DNA from: Rhizobiaceae bacterium | Lineage (GTDB): Bacteria > Pseudomonadota > Alphaproteobacteria > Rhizobiales > Rhizobiaceae | Length of the DNA: 64,000 bases | Assembly (NCBI GenBank): GCA_014238155.1 | Contig: JABABQ010000032.1 | Span: 62,001-126,000, forward strand | Reading direction: 5' to 3' | Part shown: piece by piece, positions 1 through 8,204 of the stretch | Position numbering within the stretch: the stretch's first letter is position 1 | Layout of the letters: each line of letters opens with the position of its first letter | Position numbers and translations under genes: made by a program | Notes under the pieces: generated by a model | Database searches by the model: none | Told to the model about the DNA's origin: nothing | Seen by the model: the letters and a program-made list of their open reading frames with translations, nothing else

Positions 1-858
1 ACCGAACAGGGACAAGGCACCAATACAATCATTGCCCAGATCTCAGCTGGTGTGTTTGGTGTGGATATTGATCGGGTTAAAGTGACTACCGGGGACACGG
101 CGACCACCCCCTATGGTGGCGGCACTTGGGCATCACGCGGAGCAGGAATTGGCGGCGAAGCCGTTTTGCAGGCCTCCCATGCTTTGAAGCAACAGGTTCT
201 GGATGTAGCGGGGGTGATACTGCAGGCTGTTTCAGATCAACTGGATATCGTGGACGGACACGTGGTCGACAAAGATGCTGGCACGCAGCGAATCTCACTC
301 GCGGATTTGGGGAAAATTGTCTATTATCGAGGCAATGAACTTCCCGCCGATGTGACACCGGAACTGATTGCCACCCGCCATTACCGCGTCACCGACTTCC
401 CTTTCGTTTTTACCAATGGCGCGATGGCTGCCCATGTCGAAGTCGATGTCGAAACCGGCTTTGTAAAAGTTTTGAACTTCTGGGCTGTTGAAGACTGCGG
501 GCGGGTGATCAATCCCAAATTGGTGGATGAGCAAATCAGAGGTGGCGTTGTGCAAGGCATAGGTGGTGCGCTCTACGAGGAATGTATCTATTCCCCAGAT
601 GGTCAGTTGCAAAATGCTTCAATGGCCGACTATCTGGTGCCGATGGCTGCGGAAATGCCGGATATCCACATTGACCATATCGAGACTCCCACCAAAACAT
701 CGGTCCTTGGTGCTAAGGGTGCGGGTGAAGCTGGTACAGGTGGCGCGCCTGCCGCAATCATGAACGCCGTCAACGACGCGCTTCGACCGCTGAGTACATC
801 GCTGCATCAGATGCCGATGACCCCGCAAAGGATACTCAAAGCCCTGGGGAAAGTTTAG
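1..858 (+). CDS. Molybdopterin-binding large subunit of a xanthine dehydrogenase-family hydroxylase (3' part)
   Basis: The frame is open from base 1, so the gene starts outside the window; 285 codons are visible. It is the C-terminal part of the large molybdenum-cofactor subunit of the xanthine oxidase / aldehyde oxidase / CO dehydrogenase family, which hydroxylates N-heterocycles or aldehydes using water. Visible marks are TEQGQGTNT at the cut end, the glycine-rich GDTATTPYGGGTWASRG loop, and GAKGAGEAGTGG near the C terminus, whose Glu is the family's catalytic base. The FeS and FAD subunits are not in view, so the substrate cannot be told. It converges on a PuuE-like deacetylase gene 6 bp away, and a TRAP transporter follows, which suggests uptake and breakdown of a small organic compound (inference). 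Confidence 0.9.
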   Translation, partial: TEQGQGTNTIIAQISAGVFGVDIDRVKVTTGDTATTPYGGGTWASRGAGIGGEAVLQASHALKQQVLDVAGVILQAVSDQLDIVDGHVVDKDAGTQRISLADLGKIVYYRGNELPADVTPELIATRHYRVTDFPFVFTNGAMAAHVEVDVETGFVKVLNFWAVEDCGRVINPKLVDEQIRGGVVQGIGGALYEECIYSPDGQLQNASMADYLVPMAAEMPDIHIDHIETPTKTSVLGAKGAGEAGTGGAPAAIMNAVNDALRPLSTSLHQMPMTPQRILKALGKV

Positions 859-864
859 GGTTGG

Positions 865-1746
865 TCAACCAGACAAGGCATCCATTTGTCCGCGATACCA
901 ATCGCCGATCTCGCTGGCGGTCATCCAGCAAACTCCTTCATGACCACCGATATAGTCGAACAATTCTTCCAGATAACGGATGCGATGCGGCACGCCGGTA
1001 ATGTAGGGGTGCATGGAAATTGCCATGATGCGTGCATTGTCCGCACTCTCCTGGTAGAGCCGGTCAAACTGGTCGATACCACGGCGCAGCAGTTCATCCG
1101 AACGATGTTGTTGTAACGCATAGACGGCAATATCGTTTGTCTCCACCGTATAGGGAATCGTGGTAATCATACCAAACGGCGTCTCGATATCCTGTGGCAG
1201 ATCGTCAATCACCCAGTCCGCGACATATTCAATACCGTGCTGGCGCAGCAGATCCAGCGTTTCATCGGTTTCCGTCAGTCCCGGACATTCCCAGGAACGC
1301 GGTGCAACACCGCAAAAATCGGCCAGAGAATCGACAGTATTGGCAATGGCCTGGGATTGATTTTCCAATTTATGGGTCGGCCCCTGCAGGAAGCCGTGCC
1401 CCATAAATTCCCAACCTGCCTCTTTGCCCGCTGAGGCGACGCGTGGATAGGAGTTGCAAACATTGCCGTTGATTGCCAGGGTCGTTGGAATATTCCGATC
1501 GGTCAACGCCTTATATTGCCGCCAGAAACCGGACCGCATGCCGTATTCGTGCCAAGACCAGTTGGGAATGTCGGGCAGCAAAGGCTGCCCCATTGGGGGA
1601 GGCAGAACTGTGCGTGGCATCGGTTTTTCAATCTGCCATTCTTCGACATTCAAAATCACCCAGACAGCCATTCGTTTGCCGTGGGCAAACTGAAGTTTTG
1701 GGCGGTCAACAATCGCCTGATAGGGTATCCGGTCGGTCAGACGCAT
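865..1746 (-). CDS. Polysaccharide deacetylase family protein (PuuE/allantoinase-like)
   Basis: A 293-residue NodB-fold protein of the subgroup that includes PuuE-type allantoinases and related amide hydrolases. Near the start is the family signature AIVDRPKL, then MAVWVILNVEEW (the metal-binding acidic region), GHGFLQG (zinc His region), a WECPGLTETDET segment and SMHPYITG near the C terminus. The ATG at 1746 is chosen because family members begin about ten residues before the DRIPY-x-A motif; the frame is open about 130 bases further upstream but that part has no similarity I recognise. It faces the molybdenum hydroxylase gene tail to tail. A role in purine, ureide or another cyclic-amide pathway is possible; the substrate is not established. 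Confidence 0.8.
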   Translation of the reverse strand: MRLTDRIPYQAIVDRPKLQFAHGKRMAVWVILNVEEWQIEKPMPRTVLPPPMGQPLLPDIPNWSWHEYGMRSGFWRQYKALTDRNIPTTLAINGNVCNSYPRVASAGKEAGWEFMGHGFLQGPTHKLENQSQAIANTVDSLADFCGVAPRSWECPGLTETDETLDLLRQHGIEYVADWVIDDLPQDIETPFGMITTIPYTVETNDIAVYALQQHRSDELLRRGIDQFDRLYQESADNARIMAISMHPYITGVPHRIRYLEELFDYIGGHEGVCWMTASEIGDWYRGQMDALSG

Positions 1747-1932
1747 CGCTGAGCAGCCATAGATGAGCCAATCGCACATATTGCGATGCGCATGATGAAA
1801 AAACCAAATTCCATAATACAATACTCTCTTAACAAAGGCGGAGCTAATCCAACAGCTGAGGCTCAAATATTTTTTCAATCATTTCTGATAGATAGGGTCC
1901 AATAGTCTGATGAAACAATACGATCACTGACA

Positions 1933-1958
1933 TAAAAAAGGGCGGCCAATGGCCGCCC
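1933..1958 (-). terminator. Rho-independent terminator of dctP
   Basis: Read on the minus strand, GGGCGGCC and its complement GGCCGCCC form a perfect 8-bp stem around a 3-base loop, followed directly by six T. It lies 34 bp past the dctP stop codon. Confidence 0.93.
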
Positions 1959-1991
1959 CAAATGACCCTGATTTTAAAGGCTGCTCAGGGT

Positions 1992-3074
1992 TTAGTTCAA
2001 AGTATAAGGATGCGGCCACTTGTAACCGGTGGCATTCACCGCTTCGAGATAATTATTCATGACCTCTGTGCCGGGCATGCCACGTCCGTCGGCATCTTTT
2101 GCCTGACGGCTTGGAAATCCAGCAAGCGATTTGGCCCATCCAGCACGGGCTTCTTCTGGCAAAACTTTCATCTTGGCGCCGACTTTTGCCAAACCTTCAA
2201 GGCCAGCTTTCTGGCGTGCATTCAGCGATTTGCCGGCTTGCTCCTCATAGCCACGACCGACCTCAACCAGAATTTTCTGAACCTCAGCTGGCAAACGGTT
2301 GAACGACCGCAGGTTCATGGTCAGTCCGTTCACACCCATGGCTCCAAAGCCGATCTGAGTATAATGCGGTGCTGGCTCATAAAATTTGAAGCCGAGATAG
2401 GCCGATGGGAACATCAACCATCCATGGTAAACCCCGGTCTGAAGCGACAAATATCCGTCCGGCAATGTCGACTGAACCGGCACAGCACCGGCAAATTCCA
2501 GCCATGGCAGGTTTGGTCCAGCCCCACCGACTTTAACGCCCTTGAGATCATCAACTGTGTCCCATGGGTCGGTTGTACCCAGATGATAATTGTCCCACCC
2601 GTGCAGGCCAAGCAGCTTTTGCTTGTACTCTTTCTCAAATGTGTCGGTCAGCCACGGAGTTTTGTCATAAACAGCGCGTGTGGCCTGCATCTGCTGTACT
2701 GAATCCTGAGGCCCAAACGGCGCATAATAAGGGAAATTATGCAAAAACAGCTTGGCGGGCTCAAAGCAGAAGCAATAAGCTCCAATATCTAAAATTCCGT
2801 TCTGCACTGCTTCCAAAGTCTCCGCAACGCCGGCAATAGATCCACCATATCCTTCGACAAATTCAACAGTGTGTTCAGTTTCTGCTGCCACGCGCCGCTT
2901 CACTTCCGGCACAAAATATTTTTCAAGATCTGACACATAGACCGCAGGTCCGCTGGGGTGTCCGGCTCCTGCGCGCAAAGTGAATGAATCAGCACTGGCC
3001 GTGGTTACGGCACCAAGGGTGGTCGACGCAAACAGCGCCATCACCGCAAGTTTACCCAATTTATTTGAACTCAT
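1992..3074 (-). CDS. dctP: TRAP transporter solute-binding protein (DctP family)
   Basis: A 360-residue periplasmic protein. It starts with a Sec signal peptide of about 27 residues (basic N terminus, AVMALFASTTLGAV core, cleavage after ASA), followed by FTLRAGAGHPSGPAVYVSDL, typical of DctP/DctP-like receptors of tripartite ATP-independent transporters. It captures a carboxylate or related acid and hands it to the DctQM permease. The ATG at 3074 has a strong GGGAGGA ribosome binding site five bases upstream; an upstream in-frame start lacks one. Its permease genes dctQ and dctM lie 2.5 kb away on the opposite strand, separated by a DUF2585 gene and an insertion sequence. A terminator follows. 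A 17-bp motif shared with the dctQ upstream region sits 66 bp before the start. Confidence 0.9.
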   Translation of the reverse strand: MSSNKLGKLAVMALFASTTLGAVTTASADSFTLRAGAGHPSGPAVYVSDLEKYFVPEVKRRVAAETEHTVEFVEGYGGSIAGVAETLEAVQNGILDIGAYCFCFEPAKLFLHNFPYYAPFGPQDSVQQMQATRAVYDKTPWLTDTFEKEYKQKLLGLHGWDNYHLGTTDPWDTVDDLKGVKVGGAGPNLPWLEFAGAVPVQSTLPDGYLSLQTGVYHGWLMFPSAYLGFKFYEPAPHYTQIGFGAMGVNGLTMNLRSFNRLPAEVQKILVEVGRGYEEQAGKSLNARQKAGLEGLAKVGAKMKVLPEEARAGWAKSLAGFPSRQAKDADGRGMPGTEVMNNYLEAVNATGYKWPHPYTLN

Positions 3075-3139
3075 GAATTCCTCCCGTTGTAAACGCCTCA
3101 ATGGCGTAAATCTGTGCGTTGCGACAAAGCTTTTCGGCT

Positions 3140-3156
3140 TATTTATCGATCGCTAA
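3140..3156 (+). promoter_or_regulatory. Putative operator, copy 1 (upstream of dctP)
   Basis: TATTTATCGATCGCTAA, identical over 17 bp to bases 5479-5495. The core TTTATCGATCGCTAAA (3142-3157) is an imperfect palindrome, 14 of 16 positions matching. It is 66-82 bp before the dctP start codon. No cognate regulator gene is in the window. Confidence 0.6.
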
Positions 3157-3243
3157 ACGAATTGCCATTTCTTCATAAACATCAATTGGGGTCAAGGGGC
3201 CTGACGGTGCAAAGATCGTGGATAAGCCACATCAAACCGGCAA

Positions 3244-3560
3244 CTACCCCCCCGATTGCCAGTATTTTACCGCTTCAAGTGGCCAAAGCAGCATCAAAAT
3301 GTTCAACAACAATCCGTCACGAATGAAGAAGATAGTGAAGGCTTCCGCAAGGATGAACAGCAATATGCTCGCCCAGACGGGCAGCAAACGGGCCAGATGG
3401 AAACCGACAATCATGGCCAAACAATCCGAGACCGAATTGAGAACGCTGTCGCCAAAATAATCCAGCGAGATTGTCGCTTCACGATAATGATTGATAATTG
3501 CTTCGGTGTTTTCGACAATTTCCCAGGCGACTTCGATTAATGTTGCCACAATCAGCTTTG
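3244..3560 (-). pseudogene. DUF2585 (UPF0314) membrane protein, 3' fragment cut off by an insertion sequence
   Basis: The C-terminal 105 residues of a DUF2585 family protein, recognisable by [35 protein letters not shown] and [18 protein letters not shown]. It includes two or three hydrophobic segments. The insertion sequence at 3565-5106 separates it from its own 5' part at 5107-5353. Removing the element and one copy of the AACC duplication joins the halves in frame as [16 protein letters not shown]. The stretch between the FYG and VEN landmarks is then 31 residues, as I recall for intact homologues. The fragment has no start codon of its own with a convincing ribosome binding site, so it is very likely not translated. 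Confidence 0.88.
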
Positions 3561-3564
3561 AACC

Positions 3565-3582
3565 TATTTCGTTGAAAAACTC
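3565..3582 (+). repeat. Left terminal inverted repeat of the IS1182-like element
   Basis: TATTTCGTTGAAAAACTC; matches the complement of the right end at 17 of 18 positions. Confidence 0.9.
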
Positions 3583-3643
3583 GCCTTAATCTCGGCAGTC
3601 TTTGCTGATTCAGTTTCCTTGTTGATTTGGGAGATTGATTGCG

Positions 3644-5029
3644 ATGATGGGACCACGTCAGGAAGCGCAGGCGGCTCTGTTTTATGAGTTTTGCTTAGAG
3701 GATCATGTTCCGGATGATCACTCATTACGGTCGATTGACCGTTTTGTTGACCTGTCCAGCATCCGCCAGCACCTCGCAGCGTTTTACAGCTCAACCGGAC
3801 GCCCTTCGATTGATCCCGAACTGATGATCCGCATGTTGCTGGTTGGGTACTGCATGGGTATTCGGTCTGAACGACGCCTGTGTGACGAGGTTCATCTGAA
3901 CCTGGCGTATCGATGGTTCTGTCGCCTCGACTTGGGCGATGCTGTTCCAGACCATTCGACCTTTTCCAAAAACCGGCATGGCAGGTTCCGTGACAGTGAT
4001 CTATTGCGGCATGTGTTTGAGACAGTCGTTGCCCGATGCATTGATGAGGGCCTGGCCAGTGGCCAACGTCTTGCCGTGGATGCCAGTTTGATCGAAGCCG
4101 ATACCAATCGTCAGAACTCCACATCGAAAGAAGAATGGGAGCCGGACAAGATTGATCCTGAAGTTGCGCCGCGTGCTGTGCGCGAGTATTTGGACACGCT
4201 GGATGATGCAGCTTTTGGTGCTGCCACTCCCGTTCAACCGAAGTTCACCTCCCATTCTGATCCGGCATCACAATGGACTGCAGCACGCAAAGGACCTGCC
4301 TATTTTGCATATTCCGCCAACTACATGATCGATACGGACAATGCTGTGATCCTTGATGTCGAAGCGAGCCGATCAGTTCGACAGGCCGAACTTGGTGCCA
4401 TGCAGACCATGATCGACAGAACCAAAAATACTTTCGACATCAACCCAGAACGTATGATTGCGGACACAGCCTATGGCACAGGCCCGCTGCTCGAATGGCT
4501 TGTCGAAGAACGTGGCATAGCTCCCCATATTCCAGTGATAGATAAATCTGGTCGCAAGGATGGAACATTCGAGCGCGCCGATTTTGCTTATGATGATGAG
4601 AATGACATCTACATATGTCCGGGTGGCAAAGAACTCAAACAGAGCCGTCGTGCTTTTACTAATCCACGTATTCCGAAAGCTGATAAGTATGGAGTCATTC
4701 GCTATCGCGCCCAAAAAGCCGATTGTGATGGTTGTTCGTTGAAACAGCAGTGTTGCCCGAAAGCGCCCCAGCGCAAGGTAACCCGAACCATCCACGAACC
4801 TTCGCGTGATGTCGCCCGCAAAATCTACCAGACCATCGAATACGCAATATCATGCAAGCTACGTAAAAAGGTAGAGATGCTGTTTGCCCACCTCAAGCGC
4901 ATTCTGAAACTCGACCGGCTTCGATTACGAGGGCCATGCGGAGCCAAAGATGAATTCCACCTCGCAGCAACCGCCCAGAACCTCAGAAAACTCGCAAAAT
5001 TGATCCCAGAACCAAACCCAGCAGCCTGA
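3644..5029 (+). CDS. Transposase, IS1182-like (DDE type)
   Basis: A 461-residue DDE transposase. The N-terminal DUF772-like domain carries DHSLRSIDRFVDL and GRPSIDPELMIRMLLVGYC. The catalytic core follows: first Asp in RLAVDASLIEAD (about residue 146), second in MIADTAYGTG (about 274), Glu in KKVEMLFAHLKR (about 411). A Cys cluster (CDGCSLKQQCCPK) lies between them, as usual for this group. The ATG at 3644 is chosen because GGGAG lies about 10 bases upstream; a TTG three codons earlier is less likely. It is the only gene in the element, fills it nearly end to end and is undamaged, so the element may still be mobile. Confidence 0.93.
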   Translation: MMGPRQEAQAALFYEFCLEDHVPDDHSLRSIDRFVDLSSIRQHLAAFYSSTGRPSIDPELMIRMLLVGYCMGIRSERRLCDEVHLNLAYRWFCRLDLGDAVPDHSTFSKNRHGRFRDSDLLRHVFETVVARCIDEGLASGQRLAVDASLIEADTNRQNSTSKEEWEPDKIDPEVAPRAVREYLDTLDDAAFGAATPVQPKFTSHSDPASQWTAARKGPAYFAYSANYMIDTDNAVILDVEASRSVRQAELGAMQTMIDRTKNTFDINPERMIADTAYGTGPLLEWLVEERGIAPHIPVIDKSGRKDGTFERADFAYDDENDIYICPGGKELKQSRRAFTNPRIPKADKYGVIRYRAQKADCDGCSLKQQCCPKAPQRKVTRTIHEPSRDVARKIYQTIEYAISCKLRKKVEMLFAHLKRILKLDRLRLRGPCGAKDEFHLAATAQNLRKLAKLIPEPNPAA

Positions 5030-5088
5030 GAACCAACAAGAACAACGCTGTTTCGAATTCGAACTGCAATTACAACAAATCAAACAAT

Positions 5089-5106
5089 GAGTTTTTCAAC
5101 GGAATA
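5089..5106 (-). repeat. Right terminal inverted repeat of the IS1182-like element
   Basis: Reads TATTCCGTTGAAAAACTC on the minus strand; the target duplication AACC follows at 5107-5110. Confidence 0.9.
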
Positions 5107-5353
5107 AACCACTCCCGGCGGTTCGCAAGAACAGCCATGCCAGACCATAAAACGCCAGGCCGTGCAAAATGTGACTGGGGGTGTACCAGTCGGTGAGATG
5201 TTGGGAATTTTCTGAACTGATCACCACACCATGCCACAGTTTGATGTATCCACATTTGCAGATCGGTTCGCGGCCCATCGATAGTAATATAGCGGCCATC
5301 ACGACTACGATGGTGAAGCTGATTAGCAGAGCTGTTTTATGGGAAATTTGCAT
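5107..5353 (-). pseudogene. DUF2585 (UPF0314) membrane protein, 5' fragment
   Basis: The N-terminal 82 residues of the interrupted DUF2585 gene. After a membrane segment ([20 protein letters not shown]) come the family signatures [13 protein letters not shown] and [20 protein letters not shown]. With the insertion in place the frame runs a few codons into the element's inverted repeat and stops at 5096, so at most a truncated one- or two-helix protein is made. The start ATG at 5353 is chosen over a TTG at 5362. Without the element the protein would be about 187 residues, a normal size for this family. Its function is unknown. It lies between the two halves of the TRAP transporter, divergent from dctQ. 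Confidence 0.88.
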
Positions 5354-5478
5354 GTGGGCCAAAGATTAACCGCAAATCGGGTATCAAAAAACAATTATTT
5401 GAGCTTTGAGACAAGGAACACATCAAAAGGCATCGTGCAGCAGTTAAGGGTGTATTCTCTTCACCGCGACCTCACCGC

Positions 5479-5495
5479 TATTTATCGATCGCTAA
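5479..5495 (+). promoter_or_regulatory. Putative operator, copy 2 (between the DUF2585 gene and dctQ)
   Basis: TATTTATCGATCGCTAA, identical to 3140-3156. It is 86 bp before the dctQ start and 126 bp before the divergent DUF2585 start, so one regulator could control both TRAP units. Confidence 0.6.
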
Positions 5496-5580
5496 TTTCG
5501 CTTGAGCCTGATCGGGGCTTCCGTTAGCCTGTCCCCACCTTGTCACCAGACGGAATATCTATCATGAGCATCTGCGGTCG

Positions 5581-6087
5581 ATGAACGTGCCTATACGTCT
5601 TTCCAGAGCGATTCATCTGGTATCAGCTCTGTGGACTTTGGGTCTCGCTATCCTCATATTTTTTGATGTGGCGGGTCGTGGCCTGCTCAATCAGCCGATA
5701 CCGGGAACCAAGGAAATTATCCAAAATTCGGTTGTCGCGATTACATTCCTGCAATTGCCTCTGGCGATATTTACCGGCTCCATGCTGCGAACCACAATTT
5801 TCGCCGACGCCGTTTCGCCATTTTTTCGTCGATTGCTGCGTAGTTTTGGTTATTGCCTGGGGGTCCTGTTTTTTATCGGCCTGGTATTGAGCACCTATGA
5901 ATCAGCTTACGATGCCTGGCGGATTGGAGAATATGAAGGAGAAGGAGCCCTGCGCGTGCCGACCTGGCCGGTTCGTGGTCTTGTTCTGCTTATGGGAATC
6001 TTCGGGGCTTACGCCTATATGGCGATGCTCTTTTATGACTGGCGCAACCGTCTGATTGACGAGAATCAGGCGCCGGGATCGGTATGA
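5581..6087 (+). CDS. dctQ: TRAP transporter small permease (DctQ family)
   Basis: A 168-residue inner-membrane protein with four predicted helices: about residues 8-30, 45-65, 87-108 and 128-150. FDVAGRGLLNQPIPGTKEI matches the DctQ pattern of an Arg-rich loop after the first helix and the GxxE element before the second. It pairs with DctM to form the membrane part of a sodium-driven TRAP transporter; DctP at 1992-3074 is the likely receptor. dctM begins 21 bp downstream, so the two are one transcription unit. The ATG at 5581 has no strong ribosome binding site; a six-codon frame at 5564-5584 ends across this start (ATGA overlap) and might couple translation. Confidence 0.88.
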   Translation: MNVPIRLSRAIHLVSALWTLGLAILIFFDVAGRGLLNQPIPGTKEIIQNSVVAITFLQLPLAIFTGSMLRTTIFADAVSPFFRRLLRSFGYCLGVLFFIGLVLSTYESAYDAWRIGEYEGEGALRVPTWPVRGLVLLMGIFGAYAYMAMLFYDWRNRLIDENQAPGSV

Positions 6088-6108
6088 CCACCTTGAGGAG
6101 ACTTCAAA

Positions 6109-7428
6109 ATGGGTGGTGATATTGCACTCTGGATGCTGGCCCTGCTGGTCGGCATGATCTTATTTGGTGTGCATATTGGCGTCTCCTTTGCCATCTGCAG
6201 TGCGTTGGGCGTGTACCTGATGCTGGACAGCGTGGAAGCAGCGCTTGCCATTTTAGGCAACACCGCATTTGAGGCGGTTCGAAAAGACGTTTTTGCAGTA
6301 ATCCCCCTATTTGTACTGATGGGCGATTTTGTATCGCGATCGGGGGCGGCGGCCGACCTTTATCGAATATGCGACAGGGTACTGCGTCGACTTCCCGGGC
6401 GTCTTGCCATTGCCACGATCGCTGGCAACACGGTGTTTGCTGCGGTGACCGGAGTGTCCATCGCTGCCGCTGCTGCCTTCTCCCGAATTGCCTATCCGGA
6501 AATGCGTAAACTTGGCTATAAACAAACCTTTGCGCTGGGTGCTGTTGCTGGCTCAGCTTGTCTCGGCATGTTGATCCCACCATCGGTACTATTGATCGTC
6601 TGGGCAATCTTGACAGAGATGAGCGTCGGCGCACTGTTCATTGCTGGCATCCTGCCGGGCGTGGTTCTGGCCACATTGTTTTCCGGCTACGTCATAATCG
6701 CAGCCATTCGCAATCCAAAAATCGCCCCCCCTTTTGAAGCACCACTGGTTGAAGACACGCCCGAAGAACGTCGCTCAGAATTGATCGGCGGGCTTGGCAT
6801 TCTGGGACTAATACTGCTGGTCATAGGCGGCATCTGGACCGGCGTTTTCACTCCAACCGAGGCCGCCGGATTTGGCGCAATTGGAGCGTTGATTATCGGC
6901 GTTATCAAGGGAATGCGCGGTCGAGAGATCCTGGAAGCCATATTTCAAGCTGGCAAAACCACCGCCCCAATCATGTTCCTGCTGATCACCGCACAAATGT
7001 ATTCGCGGCTTTTGGCTCTGGGCGGCGCCGTCAACTATATCAAAGGCACGTTCCTGACCCTCGGGGTCGATCCATTCATGATCATCGGGCTGATGGTTGT
7101 AATCTGGATATTGCTCGGCATGCTGATCGATTCCGTGTCGATCATTTTGCTGACTGTACCAATTTTTGCACCTATCGCCCTCACATTGGGCATCGATCCC
7201 CTGGCATTCGCCATATTTGGAATTCTGGTGATCGAAGCTGGCCTGTTGACGCCACCTTTCGGACTTCTGGTTTACACGGTCAAAGGCTCAGTACCCGACC
7301 CGACCGCCAGTCTGGCAAAAATATTCAAGGGATCATTCCCCTATTTTCTGCTGATTCTGGTCGCGGCTTTCATCGTGCTGTTAATTCCGCAGCTCGCCAG
7401 TTGGTTGCCCGAAATCATGCTCCGATAG
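6109..7428 (+). CDS. dctM: TRAP transporter large permease (DctM family)
   Basis: A 439-residue polytopic inner-membrane protein with 11-12 hydrophobic segments. It shows the DctM marks: IPLFVLMGDFVSRSG early, GSACLGMLIPPSVLLIVWAILTE (positions about 143-165), GVFTPTEAAGFGAIGAL in the middle and LLTPPFGLLVYTVKG near the end. It forms the ion-coupled transport channel. AGGAG lies 8 bases before the ATG. Length is normal for the family. The substrate cannot be read from the sequence; the nearby hydroxylase and deacetylase suggest a small organic acid or a ring-cleavage product (inference). Confidence 0.92.
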   Translation: MGGDIALWMLALLVGMILFGVHIGVSFAICSALGVYLMLDSVEAALAILGNTAFEAVRKDVFAVIPLFVLMGDFVSRSGAAADLYRICDRVLRRLPGRLAIATIAGNTVFAAVTGVSIAAAAAFSRIAYPEMRKLGYKQTFALGAVAGSACLGMLIPPSVLLIVWAILTEMSVGALFIAGILPGVVLATLFSGYVIIAAIRNPKIAPPFEAPLVEDTPEERRSELIGGLGILGLILLVIGGIWTGVFTPTEAAGFGAIGALIIGVIKGMRGREILEAIFQAGKTTAPIMFLLITAQMYSRLLALGGAVNYIKGTFLTLGVDPFMIIGLMVVIWILLGMLIDSVSIILLTVPIFAPIALTLGIDPLAFAIFGILVIEAGLLTPPFGLLVYTVKGSVPDPTASLAKIFKGSFPYFLLILVAAFIVLLIPQLASWLPEIMLR

Positions 7429-7558
7429 TGGCGAGCGGCGAATATTTTGTTGTTGATTGGCCGAGAAGCTGCAAGGGTTGCAACCCCGATGCCGCTTGGC
7501 AATCTTCACCCAATTCAATAGAAAACCGGGCCACACCCAAATTTTAAGGAACCGTCAC

Positions 7559-8086
7559 ATGGCGCGCATTGCTTCGCTTGACCCGGAAAATCTCACCGAT
7601 GAACAGCAACCGGTGTTCGACGCCATCCGGTCGGGACCGCGAGGTGAAGTCGTTGGGCCGCTGGCGGTTTGGCTGAACCGCCCCGCCCTTGCTGACAAGG
7701 CCCAGCAACTTGGGCAATATTGCCGTTATGACAGTTCCCTTCCCCCACGCCTGTCGGAACTGGCGATTCTCGTCACCGCCCGGGTCTGGGACGCGACGTT
7801 TGAATGGCAATCACATGAACCTCCAGCCCGCGCTGCAGGATTGGATAACTCGATAATCGAAGCCCTGAGGCGCGATGAAGAACCGGAATTTCAAGATGCG
7901 AGTGAGGCGGTGGTTTACGAAGTTTCCAGGGTACTTAACCTTGAGCGGGGCATATCGCAGGATTTGTATGCAAGAGCCGAAGAACTGCTTGGCAAAGACG
8001 GATTGGTCGATCTGATCGGCGTGCTCGGCTATTACGCCCTGATCTCCATGACTATCAAGGCTTTTGATGTCGATCCTATTACCTGA
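7559..8086 (+). CDS. Carboxymuconolactone decarboxylase family protein
   Basis: A 175-residue protein of the CMD/AhpD-like superfamily. The core is LSELAILVTARVWDATFEWQSH (about residues 61-82), which matches the usual ELAIL-x-VAR...EW-x-H motif of gamma-carboxymuconolactone decarboxylase relatives. The AhpD CxxC pair is absent, so peroxidase-partner activity is not expected. The ATG at 7559 is chosen because AAGGA lies 8 bases upstream; the frame extends another 34 codons upstream without similarity. It follows dctM by 130 bp in the same direction and may belong to the same catabolic set. The exact reaction is unknown. Confidence 0.85.
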   Translation: MARIASLDPENLTDEQQPVFDAIRSGPRGEVVGPLAVWLNRPALADKAQQLGQYCRYDSSLPPRLSELAILVTARVWDATFEWQSHEPPARAAGLDNSIIEALRRDEEPEFQDASEAVVYEVSRVLNLERGISQDLYARAEELLGKDGLVDLIGVLGYYALISMTIKAFDVDPIT

Positions 8087-8204
8087 CACCTTGAATATCA
8101 GCGCCACCAACCCAAATTGTGATACTGTACAATAATTGATTGCCGCAATCTCGGCTCACTGGGCTAGGTTGATTGCAGGATCACAACTCCAACGGACACG
8201 ATTG

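Larger units (their letters stand above)
3565..5106 (+). mobile_element. IS1182-like insertion sequence, 1542 bp, apparently intact
   Basis: Bounded by 18-bp terminal inverted repeats with 17 of 18 positions matching: TATTTCGTTGAAAAACTC at 3565-3582 and the complement of TATTCCGTTGAAAAACTC at 5089-5106. It is flanked by a perfect 4-bp direct repeat AACC (3561-3564 and 5107-5110), the target-site duplication. It carries one long transposase gene on the plus strand. Intact ends, a clean duplication and an open transposase frame point to a recent insertion. Family assignment rests on the transposase type and has not been checked against a reference set. Confidence 0.92.

Noticed and set aside
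1962-2702. 246-codon frame on the plus strand
   Set aside because: Antisense to dctP; no domain, no ribosome binding site, and dctP has a signal peptide, family motifs and a terminator.
3564-4255. Long minus-strand frames inside the insertion sequence
   Set aside because: Shadows of the transposase gene in other frames, with biased low-complexity composition.
3571-5100. Insertion sequence limits at the 12-bp perfect inverted repeat (GTTGAAAAACTC)
   Set aside because: These limits give no target duplication and do not restore the DUF2585 frame; extending each end by 6 bp gives 17/18 repeats, an AACC duplication and an in-frame gene.
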